Positions 11,284 to 21,279 of a stretch of DNA of 64,000 bases are shown in pieces (the stretch's first letter is position 1; every line of letters starts with the position of its first letter). The stretch is from NCBI GenBank assembly GCA_026874595.1, contig CM049313.1, positions 58,113,159-58,177,158 on the forward strand, written 5' to 3'. Source of the stretch: Sipunculus nudus (Eukaryota; Annelida; Sipuncula; Golfingiida; Sipunculidae). Under the pieces are notes generated by a model, which saw only the letters and a list, made by a program, of their open reading frames with translations, was not told the DNA's origin and searched no databases. A program made the translations under genes and the position numbers.

Positions 11284-11337
11284 ATCCTGGTACCCGGGCG
11301 GCATCTACATTTGTAGATGTGGCCCGGGTTCAGGATG
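11284..11337. repeat. Near-perfect inverted repeat (hairpin)
   Basis: Nested arms CATCCTG / CAGGATG, CCCGGGC / GCCCGGG and CATCTACA / TGTAGATG surround a TT centre, with short mismatches between the blocks. As RNA or single-stranded DNA it would fold into a hairpin with about 22 base pairs. It lies just downstream of the poly-G tract in intron 1. Function unknown. Confidence 0.8.
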
Positions 11338-11989
11338 CGGTCCCAAAAGCATTCCCTAGACCCACGCGGCTCACGTTTTTAACATTCGCAGTGAAACTTT
11401 CGCAGTGTATCCATGGTAGTGCATTCATTGAACGGCTTTATGTTCTGTCATATAAATCTAGCTGCAAATACTAGCTTTCCTTTCCTTTGCACTATTTGTT
11501 AATGCAGTTGCACACAGTTCTCGTTTTATATCCTGGAGCGTGTTACTGCATTGACACGAGATAGCCCTGAATAAGTACATTATGATTTAGTCACCGGGAT
11601 CTATTTCAGTGGGATTACTTTAAATACGCAAAATATCTACGACTTATGTGTACGTTATTTAACATATAGGCCTATCTGTATGTATATATATTACATCATG
11701 TCTGTGTGCGATTACAGACGTATGTATATTGTTATACCATAATTATATATTATGTGTAGAATTTACCTTTGTATAAAACAAAAATTTGAAGTTTTTTTTT
11801 TAAATATAGCAAACTGCTGAAGTAACAATAAAATATAATATGCTGTATACAATAATAATAATAATAAATATATTATTGCTAGTTATAAATGTTATTACTA
11901 GTCGAGGTAAGAGTAGAAATGTCTCCACGAATTCAGGTTTCAAAGATTCGTCCATTTTCTTGTGTGAAATGGTCCTTCTGACCATTCAT

Positions 11990-12215
11990 TGCAGGGGCGG
12001 ATCCAGGATTTAGGAAAGGGGGGGGGGGGGGTCCAACCCGGGAGGACTAATTAAAACCCTAAGAAAAGGTCCCCAGGTCTGGAAAAGGGGGGTCCAAGCC
12101 GCAAAATTTTGTCTGAAGCCCTTAAAAAAACGTTGTTACTGATGAGAAAGGGGGGGGGGGGCGGACCCCCTGGACCCCTCCCCCCCCCCCCCTCCCCCCT
12201 GGATCCGCTTCTGCA
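11990..12215. mobile_element. MITE-like element with terminal inverted repeats
   Basis: Ends TGCAGGGGCGGATCCAGG (left) and the complement TGCAGAAGCGGATCCAGG (right), matching at 16 of 18 positions. The ~226-bp interior is mostly G-rich on the left and C-rich on the right, so much of it is self-complementary. No coding capacity and no clear target-site duplication. It lies about 120 bp downstream of exon 1. A related terminus occurs near 8320-8345. Confidence 0.6.
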
Positions 12216-12335
12216 TTGATGGATAACAAATTAGGTCTATAGGCTAACAGGCATAATGTCCGTCGCGTGTGTGTTTGTGGCGATGGAGGGGGACAGGTAG
12301 CTTCAAGGCGTCCTGCATATATCAAGTACACTGAC

Positions 12336-12484
12336 CTTGGTCCGTATCCCGTCAGGTCGCCGCCAGGGGCGTAGTCCCAGTCTATCTCTTCCACGGCGAT
12401 GTAGTGCGTGTGTTCCTTTCCTGCGACTCCAGTACAGAGCCGTAAAAATACTAACAAACACATCCAAAGTGATACTCCCGCCAT
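12336..12484 (-). CDS. Hephaestin/ceruloplasmin-like gene, exon 1 (start codon, signal peptide)
   Basis: First coding exon of a minus-strand gene of eight visible exons. ATG at 12484-12482. Residues 2-22 form a hydrophobic signal peptide ending near CTGVAGKEH, so the product is secreted or type I membrane-bound. Residues 28-40 carry HYIAVEEIDWDYAP, the typical opening strand of a cupredoxin repeat in ceruloplasmin, hephaestin and clotting factors V/VIII. The exon ends at the donor CCAAG|GTCAGT after two bases of codon 50, and exon 2 completes that codon. Family members oxidise Fe(II) with a trinuclear copper centre shared by domains 1 and 6, or are non-catalytic clotting cofactors. The gene runs off the left edge of the window. 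No TATA box was recognised upstream. Confidence 0.85.
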
Positions 12485-13279
12485 TAGTACAGTTTAATGC
12501 TTCGATTTACGGTCAGGCGGAGTTGTGATTTCACGGGCTACGAAACAACATTGATCAACAATGCCTGGGATACCGCTTGGCCCACTATCTTGTGTTGGTG
12601 TTGTTAGATCCGAGGTCACACGCCTATCTGCCAGTAACAGTTACGGTCACACATGAATAGCCTATACTTGCTTGTGCAGCTGCCTGTAACACTCCGCTGG
12701 TTTGTTGATCAATGCGTCGCCCGCACCCCGCGCCCCGTGTTTTTTTAAACGCCGCACTCACGCTACTCGCTGAAGCTGCACTGGGGCTTTCCCACAATCG
12801 ATGTTTGCCTCGTTCTGGTCGCCTCGTAGATTTATGGAGAATCCGTCAACATATTATGAGCGGGAATTCCAGCTCGCCTGTTCAGCCCGACTCAGGAATT
12901 CTGGGCATACACAGCTGCACTAATGGAGCTGGAGAGATAGGGCGGTCTTTTCAACAGGCAACAGCTGGCGGGCATGTCAGTCGGATATATTCACCTCCGC
13001 TCAGAATATATATAATTTTAACTGTCTTGTTCTTCTTGACCTTTTTAATTAGCTCCCAGTTTTCGGGTGCTTCGCCAACAAGAGATTACCAAGATACCAT
13101 AGAGAAGACAAGAAAAAAAAGGTCTAGCATTAACATGCAGGATATATATCCCCCTAATGAGTACCGCATCACGCTTATACCGCCAATGTAAACCACATAA
13201 ACACACAGACTATTTTAAATGTTCACAATCCAACGAATTCACTCTTACGGATTTCGGAGTATTAGGGGCCTATATTTAC

Positions 13280-13350
<71 letters not shown>

Positions 13351-13377
13351 GAATATATAAATATGTATATATAATAT

Positions 13378-13430
<53 letters not shown>

Positions 13431-14163
13431 CCCGGGCGGGAGTGATTGGATATACGGCCTATATTTTAACTTTAAAAATGTGGATTATTCTGTTTAGAAC
13501 ACGAGATATTGTGAAATCATATGACAGTACAAAACAGTTTTACTGGAACAAATCTAAGCACGTAGAAACCTATTTTTCCCGTTTGCGTGTATTTAATTGT
13601 TTTTGAGAGAAGCAAGTAATGAAATAATTTTTCATTTCAAGCACCGCTGTGGTATCAACACACCTTGGCTTTTTACACAGACTGCGTCATTGTGTGTGTG
13701 CTGAAATGTAACAGTCGTTGACATGTAAAAATTGGCGATTTTTCTAGTAGGTATATAATACAATTATTTTTATAAATGGCTACGAATCAATATCTGTTAT
13801 TATTCAAACTATCTTAAATGCTAACGTGTGCTTTTGTTCTAAATGAAACGAATTCGGGGGGGGGGGGGTGTTTCTGAATAAAACGTTTTATTGAATTGTG
13901 ATTTGACACGCCAATGTGAGTATTGATAATATACAAAAGCAACACATTAGAAATTAATGAAAAGGTGTGTAAATTATATATATAGTAAAATAACAGTAAA
14001 ATTTCGAACGACCACCTTGGTTTATCCATCACCTGAAATAAAAACCACTTTTTCACGGTTATTTTCGCAATTCTGTTTTTGCTCTTTAAGTCAGACCATG
14101 CTGAGACGATCTTCTCGAAAATGCGACCACTGTTGGTTGTCGTAATTTCGAGGTTTCACTGTA
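12485..14163. other. 5' flank of the hephaestin-like gene, no gene seen
   Basis: Probable 5' UTR/promoter side of the minus-strand gene, including a GC-richer stretch at about 12700-12790. Two (TA)n blocks occupy about 13277-13430, separated by an AATATGAATATATAAATATG interruption. A poly-G tract lies at about 13856-13869. No TATA box or second gene was recognised. Confidence 0.5.
13277..13430. repeat. (TA)n microsatellite, two blocks
   Basis: Dinucleotide TA repeats. Reading frames across it encode only YIYIY and are not genes. Confidence 0.9.
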
Positions 14164-14166
14164 TAT

Positions 14167-14207
<41 letters not shown>

Positions 14208-14461
14208 TGTCCAAACTTGTCCTTACCCTCAACTTCTTGCGAGGCATTCCCATCCATGAAGATAGGTTTACGCCACAGGCAATCTGTACCCTTGATGAAG
14301 AGGGTGTGTATGTTGTATATCATTCATTATCTTTACTATATTGCAGAATATTATAATCCCAGACCTCTTGGCTTGAACGTGGCTGCAAATGAATGCTAAA
14401 CATTGTTTTCTTGGTTTCTCTAGGATATATATAGAGAGAACTCTGTGTAAGTACTGCTAGC

Positions 14462-15586
14462 ATGGAATCAACAAACTTCGACTACTCAACCAAAAACATC
14501 CCGTTACCCAACCGAAGGGAATACCTGATAAAACTGATTGAGAAAACAGAACAACTGTGCAAGCGAATGCGATGGAAAGCTTGTTTCTACCTAAACCCCG
14601 AAGCAAAACCAAAAGAGGATAAAGAAATCTTTGGATTTAATTCAAGAAGAACACCATCGTCCGTACCAGAAATGTCAAACTTTGAGAAAAGAATGCAACA
14701 AATGATCGAAACGATTAAATTCCGCCAAATCACAGCTAACAACAGACATCCGTAAGAAAATAAAACAAACAGACCAACTGCTAGTACCTGCAGATAAAAC
14801 TAAAAACTACTACAAACTGGGGGAAGCTACATACACGGAACTACTGGAAAAGTGCATATCAAAATCATACAAGAAGACGTACCAGGAAGCTATCCACAAC
14901 ATCGAGCTATAGAGGCCAAACATATCTCCGAAAAACTGGGACTGGACGACAGAATTAGCACTACAGCGAAGAGAGAAGCATTTATAACTCTGAAAGATCA
15001 TAAACCAAATTACGACAACAACCAAACATGCCGCCTTATCAATCCAACTAAATCTGAAATTGGAAAAATTAGCAAACATTTGTTGGAACGAATCAATAGA
15101 GACATCCGGGAACATACAGGACTGAACCAGTTGAAAAACACAACAGCGGTTATATCATGGTTTGATAGCATAGGGCAGAAAGACAAACACTCATTCATCA
15201 CATTCGATGTGGTCGACTTCTACCCATCAATTTCCGCCAAACTACTGAAATCTGCATTAGAATTTGCCACAAAATATGCCAAGATAACCACCGAGGAACA
15301 AAACATTATCATCCACTCCAAAAAAGCCTACCTGTACCACTCTGGACAGCCATGGGTGAAAAGGACCACAGCTGCGTTATTCGACGTGACGATGGGCAGC
15401 TTCGACGGTGCAGAAACCTGCGAACCAGCCGGCCTATTCCTACTTCACGAGATCACCAGTAAACATGGCAACGACTTCGGGCTTTACCGGGACGACGGGC
15501 TTGGGATCATTAACGCGACCCCCCGCCGGATAGAAAACATCAGAAAAGACCTAAACACTATATTCAAAAGGTATGGACTAAAATAA
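14462..15586 (+). pseudogene. Penelope-like reverse transcriptase, broken
   Basis: Starts at ATG 14462. The first piece ends at a stop at 14753; the frame resumes with a one-base shift (DIRKKIKQTDQLLVPADK), stops again near 14912, and shifts to a long frame ending at 15586. Motifs in order: AFITLKDHKPN and CRLINPTKSEIGKISKHLL (fingers), FDVVDFYPSI with catalytic Asp near 15207-15233, MGSFDGAETCEPAGL (motif B), and GLYRDDGLG at about 15479-15505 with the catalytic Asp pair. These are specific to Penelope-type RTs rather than LINE or LTR RTs. The catalytic residues survive but three frame breaks make this copy non-functional. Confidence 0.88.
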
Positions 15587-16500
15587 AAATTGAAGCAAAC
15601 AAGACAGTTGTGGATTTCCTGGACGTCACATTTAACCTCACTACAGGCAAATACGCTCCACACAACAAACCCAAAAACACCCCAACATACGTGAACCACA
15701 AAGCCACCCACCCACCAAGAATAGTCAGGAACATACCAGAATCGATAAACAACAGACTTTGCGAAATTTCGTGTGACGAGGAAAACCTAACTAAAGCCGC
15801 CCCTTTATACCAAGAGTCTCTCAGAAGAAGTGGATTTAAATGCCAACTGCAATTTAAAGTCAATTCAGATCAACAAACTCAACAAAAGAGAAAACGACGC
15901 AGAAACATTACCTGGTACAACCCACACTTCAGCAAAAATGTCGCCACCAATATAGGAAAATCCTTAAAAATCCTGGACGAAGAATTTCCTGAAAAACATG
16001 TCTTCCACAAAATTTTCACCCGTAATACAGTCAAAATATGCTACAGTTGTATGCCCAACATGAAACAACACATAGAAGGCCATAACAAACGTATCATCTC
16101 CAGGAATAGTGCAGCGCCATCTACCGGATGCAATTGCAGGAATCCCAATGAATGCCCAACACCCGGACAATGCCTTACAAAATCTGTCATATATCAAGCC
16201 ACAGTCAGTACAGAAAACGAAATAGTGGATGAAACGCACATCGGTCTCACGGAAAACCCCTTCAAAAGAAGATATAACAACCATAAAACATCGTTCAGAC
16301 ACCCGGAAAAAAGGAATAGTAGGGAACTCAGCAAATACATTTGGGAGCTAAAAGAGAACAAATTCAAATTTGAAATATAGTGGAAAATACTCAGAAAAGC
16401 CTTAGCACATTCCCCAGAAACTAACAGGTGTAACCTATGCCTGTGGGAGAAATATTTCATTTTATGAAAACAAAACATGGCCACGCAATGAACTTGTAAC
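15584..16500 (+). pseudogene. Penelope-like element C-terminal region with GIY-YIG endonuclease
   Basis: Continues the RT after a frameshift near 15586: KTVVDFLDVTFNL, YVNHKATHPPRIVRNIPESI and the basic stretch QKRKRRRNITWYNPHFS form the RT thumb and linker. A Cys-rich motif (CNCRNPNECPTPGQC, about 16129-16173) precedes the nuclease, as in other EN+ elements. The endonuclease shows VIYQATV, THIGLTE, FKRRYNNHKTSF and ELSKYIWELK, matching GIY-YIG layout. A TAG at 16378 interrupts a reading that otherwise goes on through WKILRKA and CNLCLWEKYFI. It would nick target DNA to prime reverse transcription. Confidence 0.85.
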
Positions 16501-16644
16501 AAGTTGTAGACACGCTAACAAATTCCTCTTACGTAAACTCAACACAAATAGTAATCCAGATTAGGCATGTTGTACAAATCCACGTTGTAATAACCACAAA
16601 CACGCTCCAGTGAACAACCAATTGTTCAATGTACAACCCCTCCA

Positions 16645-16704
16645 GTCATACCGTTCTGAAGAGTGCCGTACAACGGTACGAAACTAATTAGTCAACACGA
16701 TGTT
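16645..16704 (+). ncRNA. Hammerhead ribozyme motif at the 3' end of the Penelope-like element
   Basis: Core CTGAAGA (16656-16662) fits C-U-G-A-N-G-A. Stem II: GTGCCG (16663-16668) pairs with CGGTAC (16674-16679) around a five-base loop, six pairs including one G-U. GAAA follows at 16680-16683. Stem III: ACTA (16683-16686) pairs with TAGT (16689-16692). The predicted cleavage site is after C16693, giving the canonical GUC. Stem I: GTT (16653-16655) pairs with AAC (16694-16696), with an internal loop and outer CAT/ATG pairs (16647-16649/16700-16702). All invariant core residues are present. Minimal type I hammerheads are known from Penelope-like elements, and the position fits. Confidence 0.8.
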
Positions 16705-16772
16705 TACAATCGTTTGATTCCTTACGCATGATATATATAAATATATATTTATTTATATATATACATATAGAG

Positions 16773-17469
16773 TTTTACAGGTGCTCTTTTATTGTGTGAC
16801 TAGACCGGCGTAACTAGTGTTGTTGTTACATTTTATGTTTAATCCGTACTGGTTGAACTCTCGTTGTCATGTGAGCCTTGAGTTTTCAAGCCTGGTCGTG
16901 GGTCACGTGATGAGCCTGGTATGTGGAGGTACGCACAGCGATGTCTTCTCAATAATTCCTGAAACGCGTGTTGTGCAGAATTTATAGACTGTTCGAGAAG
17001 TGGAAAATTCGAGGCTTCGGGTGTGAAGGTATATAAGGGGCTGTTTTTTAGAACCAAATGGCAGACAGCAGAGCAGATTCCAGCGGACGCAGAAGCGTGT
17101 GTCAGAATCTAAGACCTTATCCGACGAATGCGGCAAATATACATTTTTAAAGACTTTTTCCTGGATTTTATGCATTTGGACTTCAGTTTAATTTCTGGGT
17201 TGTTGCAAGAACTTCCCACAGGACTGTCATTCTCCGAGAGTTTACATTTAAAGGACTTATCGTGGTGACGGTATTGGTATCCAGGTACTATACCATTATC
17301 TTTATGTGTGATTGTATTGACTTGTTGCTATAAATCACCGACTTCTTTATTCATTCCCCTATTCATTTCACGTTGCCTAGTGTTACAGAATCTGATTTGT
17401 TTTATATCTCCATTACAAAATTTGTGTTCATCACGCATACGTGATCTGTTTATATTAGGTTCCGTAACT
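16773..17469 (+). repeat. 5' LTR
   Basis: Begins TTTTACAGGTGCTCTTTTATTG (the 3' copy begins TGTTACAGG) and ends GGTTCCGTAACT (3' copy CCGTAACA). A TATATAA box at 17030-17036 is followed by AGGGGCTG. Compared with the 3' LTR it lacks about 85 bp near 17333, which removes the AATAAA signal found in the 3' copy. Several substitutions separate the two LTRs, so the insertion is not recent. Confidence 0.85.
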
Positions 17470-17474
17470 TAAAA

Positions 17475-17494
17475 TCGGGGGCTCTCGTCGGGAT
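17475..17494 (+). promoter_or_regulatory. Degenerate tRNA-Pro primer-binding site
   Basis: CGGGGGCTCTCGTCGGGAT, a few bases after the 5' LTR, is a mutated version of the exact tRNA-Pro-type site preserved in the second copy at 42715. Confidence 0.65.
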
Positions 17495-17635
17495 GCTTAA
17501 TAGTTTTCAAATTAATTAGGCCTTGACCTGGACATTGTTTTATCATACCTTGTTTACAAGATAACATATTGTTTACAGTACATGGTTTACAGGATTTATC
17601 TCAGTGGATTTTTGTTATTGTTTTGACATCTTAAC

Positions 17636-18916
17636 ATGGCAGATTTAAAACCTGAGACATTTGTTGACGATCCGGACACTGATCAACTTGAACAGTTGTC
17701 AAAAGAACAGTTAATTAATTGTTGCGTTTGGTACAACACTTGGGGCTAAGTGTGAAAAAAGCTTTGAGAAAGCCTGATATTATTGCTAAAATCATGCAAG
17801 ATCTTATTAGCAAAGGTTTAATTGAAGAGACTGAAGTTGAAAAATCCAAAAATGACAGTCTTGCTATGCAATTAGAATTGAAAAAGTCAGAAATGCAACA
17901 TGAGCTAGCATTAAAACAGTTAGAACTAGAAAAAGAGAGGGAAGAACGGTTAGAAAGAGAAAGACTAGAAAAAGAAATAGAAAGAGACAGACTAGAAAAA
18001 GAAAGAGAAATTGAGTTAAAACGACTGGAGTTAGAAAGACTTAAAGTAGAACTTAGTCTAAGTGCTGCCCCAACTCACAGTTTTGATGTTACTAAACACA
18101 TTAGACTTGTCCCACCTTTTCAAGAAAAAGAGGTTGATAAATATTTCTTACACTTTGAGAAGATAGCTGAAAATTAAAAATGGCCAAGGGAAAATTGGAC
18201 TACAAAGTGTATTGACTGGCAAGGCCAGAGAAATTTATACAGAGCTTTCAGTAGAAGCTGCTGCTGACTATGATCTGGTAAAACGGTTAATCCTGAAAGG
18301 TTATGAGTTGGTTCCAGAGGCTTACCGCCAAAAATACAGAAATTGGGAAAAGCGCAAAGAACAGACCTACGTCGAATTTGCTAGGACAAAAGACCAGTTG
18401 TTTGATCGTTGGTGTAGTTCTAAAAATGTAATGAAAGATTATGACGATTTGCGCCAGTTGATTTTGCTTGAACAATTCAAGCGCTGCATTAACGCAGATG
18501 TTAAAACTTTTCTCGATGAGAAAAGTCCTGAAACACTTGACATTGCTGCTCAATTAGCTGATGATTATTCATTGACACACAAAATGTCCTATACTAGCAA
18601 ATCAAACCAGTCATTCACAAACAAGAATGTAAATCAGTATGGTCAAAAATAGTTTAAAGCGCAGTCACCCAGTACTAGTAGTCCTGATAGTTCAGCAAAG
18701 CCCATAGCTACATCTCAGGCCACGTCCACTGTGTCTAAGTCCAACAAAGACCAGTCATTTTCAAAGAAAATCTGTTATAATTGCAAGAAAGAAGGTCATC
18801 TAATATCTGACTGCTGGAAACTTGCGAATAGACCAAATAGCAAACCTTCTGGTTTTGTTTCAAAATCTATGCATAGCATAGTACAAGAGCCAGGCTCTTT
18901 TCATGTAAATAAGGGG
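17636..18916 (+). pseudogene. gag of the Gmr1-like element
   Basis: Starts at ATG 17636 (MADLKPETFVDDPD). A small insertion near 17713 shifts the frame relative to copy 2, and further breaks occur near 18175 and 18651. Order of parts: an acidic N-terminus; a long charged coiled coil rich in E, R, K and L (about 17835-18055); a capsid-like region (LVPPFQEKEVDKYF, KAREIYTELS, LILLEQFKRCIN, ETLDIAAQLADDY); and a nucleocapsid CCHC knuckle CYNCKKEGHLISDC (about 18773-18814). The LILLEQF to ADDY stretch resembles the vertebrate SCAN domain, which is thought to derive from a Gmr1-like gag. Confidence 0.82.
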
Positions 18917-18959
18917 TAAAACGCCTTTATTGACTCTAGTAAAGGGTTTGATGCTACAG

Positions 18960-19340
18960 AGGCCCACGTGCCTTCTGAATCCATAACTTGCGGGGTAAAA
19001 ACCTCAGTTGATTCCTGCGAGGAATTAAATAAGGCTAGGTCCTTTCAAGACTCCTGCGAGGAGTATTCTCTAAATAAGGCTAAGTCCTTTTATGACTCTT
19101 TCGAGTGTATTTCAAATGAGGCCAGGTCCTCTTATGACAAACAAAAGTTTGTTTCTGCTGAGGAAAATTCCTCTGTTGACTCCCATGAAGAGTTTGATGA
19201 TAAAAAGGATGTTCATTCCTCAGATGACTTTGAAACAGAGTTTATGACTGACACTGCCAATGTCAGTTCTTTGTTTGATGAGGTTGAGGTAGTAGATTCC
19301 TCCCTTGACTCTGAAATGGAATTCTTTCATCATTCATACA
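18960..19340 (+). pseudogene. Acidic, repetitive linker between nucleocapsid and protease
   Basis: Open frame with imperfect short repeats of the type DSCEE-(Y/F)-NKA(R/K)SF, then Asp/Ser/Glu-rich sequence (SSDDFETEFM, DSSLDSEMEFF). Copy 2 has the same organisation at 44214-44590. The sequence predicts a disordered, strongly acidic linker; its role is unknown. Confidence 0.6.
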
Positions 19341-19379
19341 TGATGGTTTTGTATCACTTTCAGGTGATTTTTCAGATTC

Positions 19380-19870
19380 TACACCTATTAGAATTTTGAG
19401 GGACACTGGTTCAGGCCAGACTCTCATGTTAGGAAACACTTTGCCATTTTCTAATAGGTCCTTTACTGGGGCACATGCACTTGTTAATGGGGTGTTTTCA
19501 GACAGGCACACTTTAGTTTCGCTTCACAGTATACATTTAAAGTCAGATTGATTTCTGGGAATATTACTGTGGGCATAAGAACTACTTTACCCTTTAAGGG
19601 AATTCAGTTGCTACTAGGCAATGATGTTGTAGGTGATAAAGTACAGCCTGTACCAATAGTGACAGAAAAGCCATCACTTGATCAGGACACTGATCCGGAA
19701 AGTCAGGAAATTCCCGGTTTGTATCCTTCATGTGCTGTAACTAGATCTATGGCCAAGAAAAACACACATGAGGAAAATGGTCTAGATAATAACAATCTGG
19801 GAGTCAATAGTGATTCATCTAACGACTCGCCCGTAGAGGATGCAGCATTCTCAAGGTCAGAACTTATCGC
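19380..19870 (+). pseudogene. Retroviral-type aspartic protease of the Gmr1-like element
   Basis: RILRDTGSGQTLML (about 19390-19431) carries the D-T/S-G active site, and IQLLLGNDVVGD (about 19604-19640) the second conserved strand. One frameshift lies between them near 19545. The frame then runs into the pre-integrase spacer (ITVGI, CAVTRSMAK) and stops at 19881. Confidence 0.78.
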
Positions 19871-19879
19871 GGAAAGACC

Positions 19880-21080
19880 CTGATATTTCATGTTTGTTTC
19901 CCAGGGCAGTTTCTAAAGATGAGCTGTCACAAAACCCAGTTTGTTTCTATGTCAAATATGGAGTGCTTATGCGTAAATGGCGACCACCTGATGTATGCGC
20001 TGATGATGAGTGGGCCATCAAACATCAAATAGTAATGCCCAAAAGCTTTCGCAGAGTTCTAAGCATGGCACATGAGGCTCCTTTGCTGGCCATTTAGGTA
20101 TAAATAAAACTTATCAGAAAGTTAGTACACACTTCTATTGGTCAACCTCCGGAAAGATGTTGTACAATATTGTAAGTCATGCTATACATGCCAGATGGTA
20201 GGCAAGCCCAATCAGAATCCTCCTAAGGCCCCACTTAGGCCTATTCCTGCTTTCGAGGAACCATTCAGTAGGACTATTGTTGATTGTGTTGAACCACTGC
20301 CCAAAACAATATCTGGACATGAATACTTGCTTTCAATCATGTGCGCAGCTACCAGGTTCCCTGAGGCAATACCATTGCGCCAAATTAATGCCAAAAGTGT
20401 TGTCAAAGCTCTGACCAAGTTTTTTACAACTTTTGGATTACCAAAATCTGTCCAGTCTGACCAAGGGCCTAATTTTATGTCTGGCTTATTCCAACAAGTT
20501 ATGCTTGAGCTAGGTATAAAACAGTACAGCTCTTCACCATACCATCCTGAAAGTCAGGGCACCCTCGAGCGTTTTCACCAGACATTAAAAAACATGATCA
20601 GAACTTATTGCTATGACACACAGAATGACTGGGACGAAGGAATCCACCTATTGTTGTTTGCTGTCAGAGAATCCTTTCAGGAGTCCTTGGGTTTCAGTCC
20701 CTCTGAACTAATTTTCGGACATGGACCTCGAACGGAACGTCCATTGAAACTGCTTAAAGAAAACTCTTGTGTGAAAATCCTGATTCTGTTAGTTTACTGC
20801 AGTATGTCACAATGCTCGTGAGATTGTAAAGTCAAATCTAAAATATGCACAAAGTAAAATGAAAACAAAGTATGACAAACACACTGAGTAGGACGTTTGA
20901 GCCTGGTGAAAATGTCCTTGCCTTACTTCCCATTCCTGGCAGACCGCTGCAAGCTAGGTAATTTGGTCCTTACATTGTTGACAAGAAAGTCAGTGATTTA
21001 AATTACATACTGTTGACACCAGATAGACATAAGAAGAAACAACTGTGCCATGTTAACATGTTGAAACCATATTATGACAG
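19880..21080 (+). pseudogene. Integrase of the Gmr1-like element, placed upstream of RT
   Basis: N-terminal region VKYGVLMRKWRPP and an HHCC zinc finger (His near 20071-20095, CKSCYTCQ near 20170-20195), broken by a frameshift at about 20095. The catalytic core has TIVDCVEPLP, VQSDQGPNFMSG and HPESQGTLERFHQ, giving the D, D and E residues. The C-terminal tail has FEPGENVLALLP and GPYIVDKKVSDLNYIL, a GPY-like module, then HVNMLKPYY. It inserts element DNA into the genome. Its position before the RT is the diagnostic oddity of this element. Confidence 0.88.
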
Positions 21081-21279
21081 AAATAGTACATCAGGTGTTG
21101 TACAAAATGTTACTGCTGTTAATTGTGTAAACACTGACCCGGACCCAGTTAAAATAGATACTGATTGTAAGTGTGATGTAGACATTCAGTGTGGTACAGT
21201 ACCATTAAAAAACTTAGACGTACTTAAAAACCTGGATGCCAAACTGTCACACCTTACCGCACAACAACAACAACAACAA

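Larger units (their letters stand above)
14462..16702 (+). mobile_element. Penelope-like element (EN+), degenerate
   Basis: A single ancestral reading frame, now in at least four pieces, encodes a Penelope-type reverse transcriptase followed by a GIY-YIG endonuclease, the hallmark of EN+ Penelope-like elements. A hammerhead ribozyme fold sits at the 3' end. (TA)-rich tracts bound it at 14164-14203 and 16729-16770, which fits the AT-rich target preference of this group. No second full terminal copy (pseudo-LTR) was found upstream, so the 5' boundary is uncertain. Confidence 0.85.

Noticed and set aside
14210-14461. A second hammerhead copy upstream of the first Penelope-like element, expected if it had a tandem pseudo-LTR
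   Set aside because: No C-U-G-A-N-G-A plus GAAA arrangement with pairing was found.
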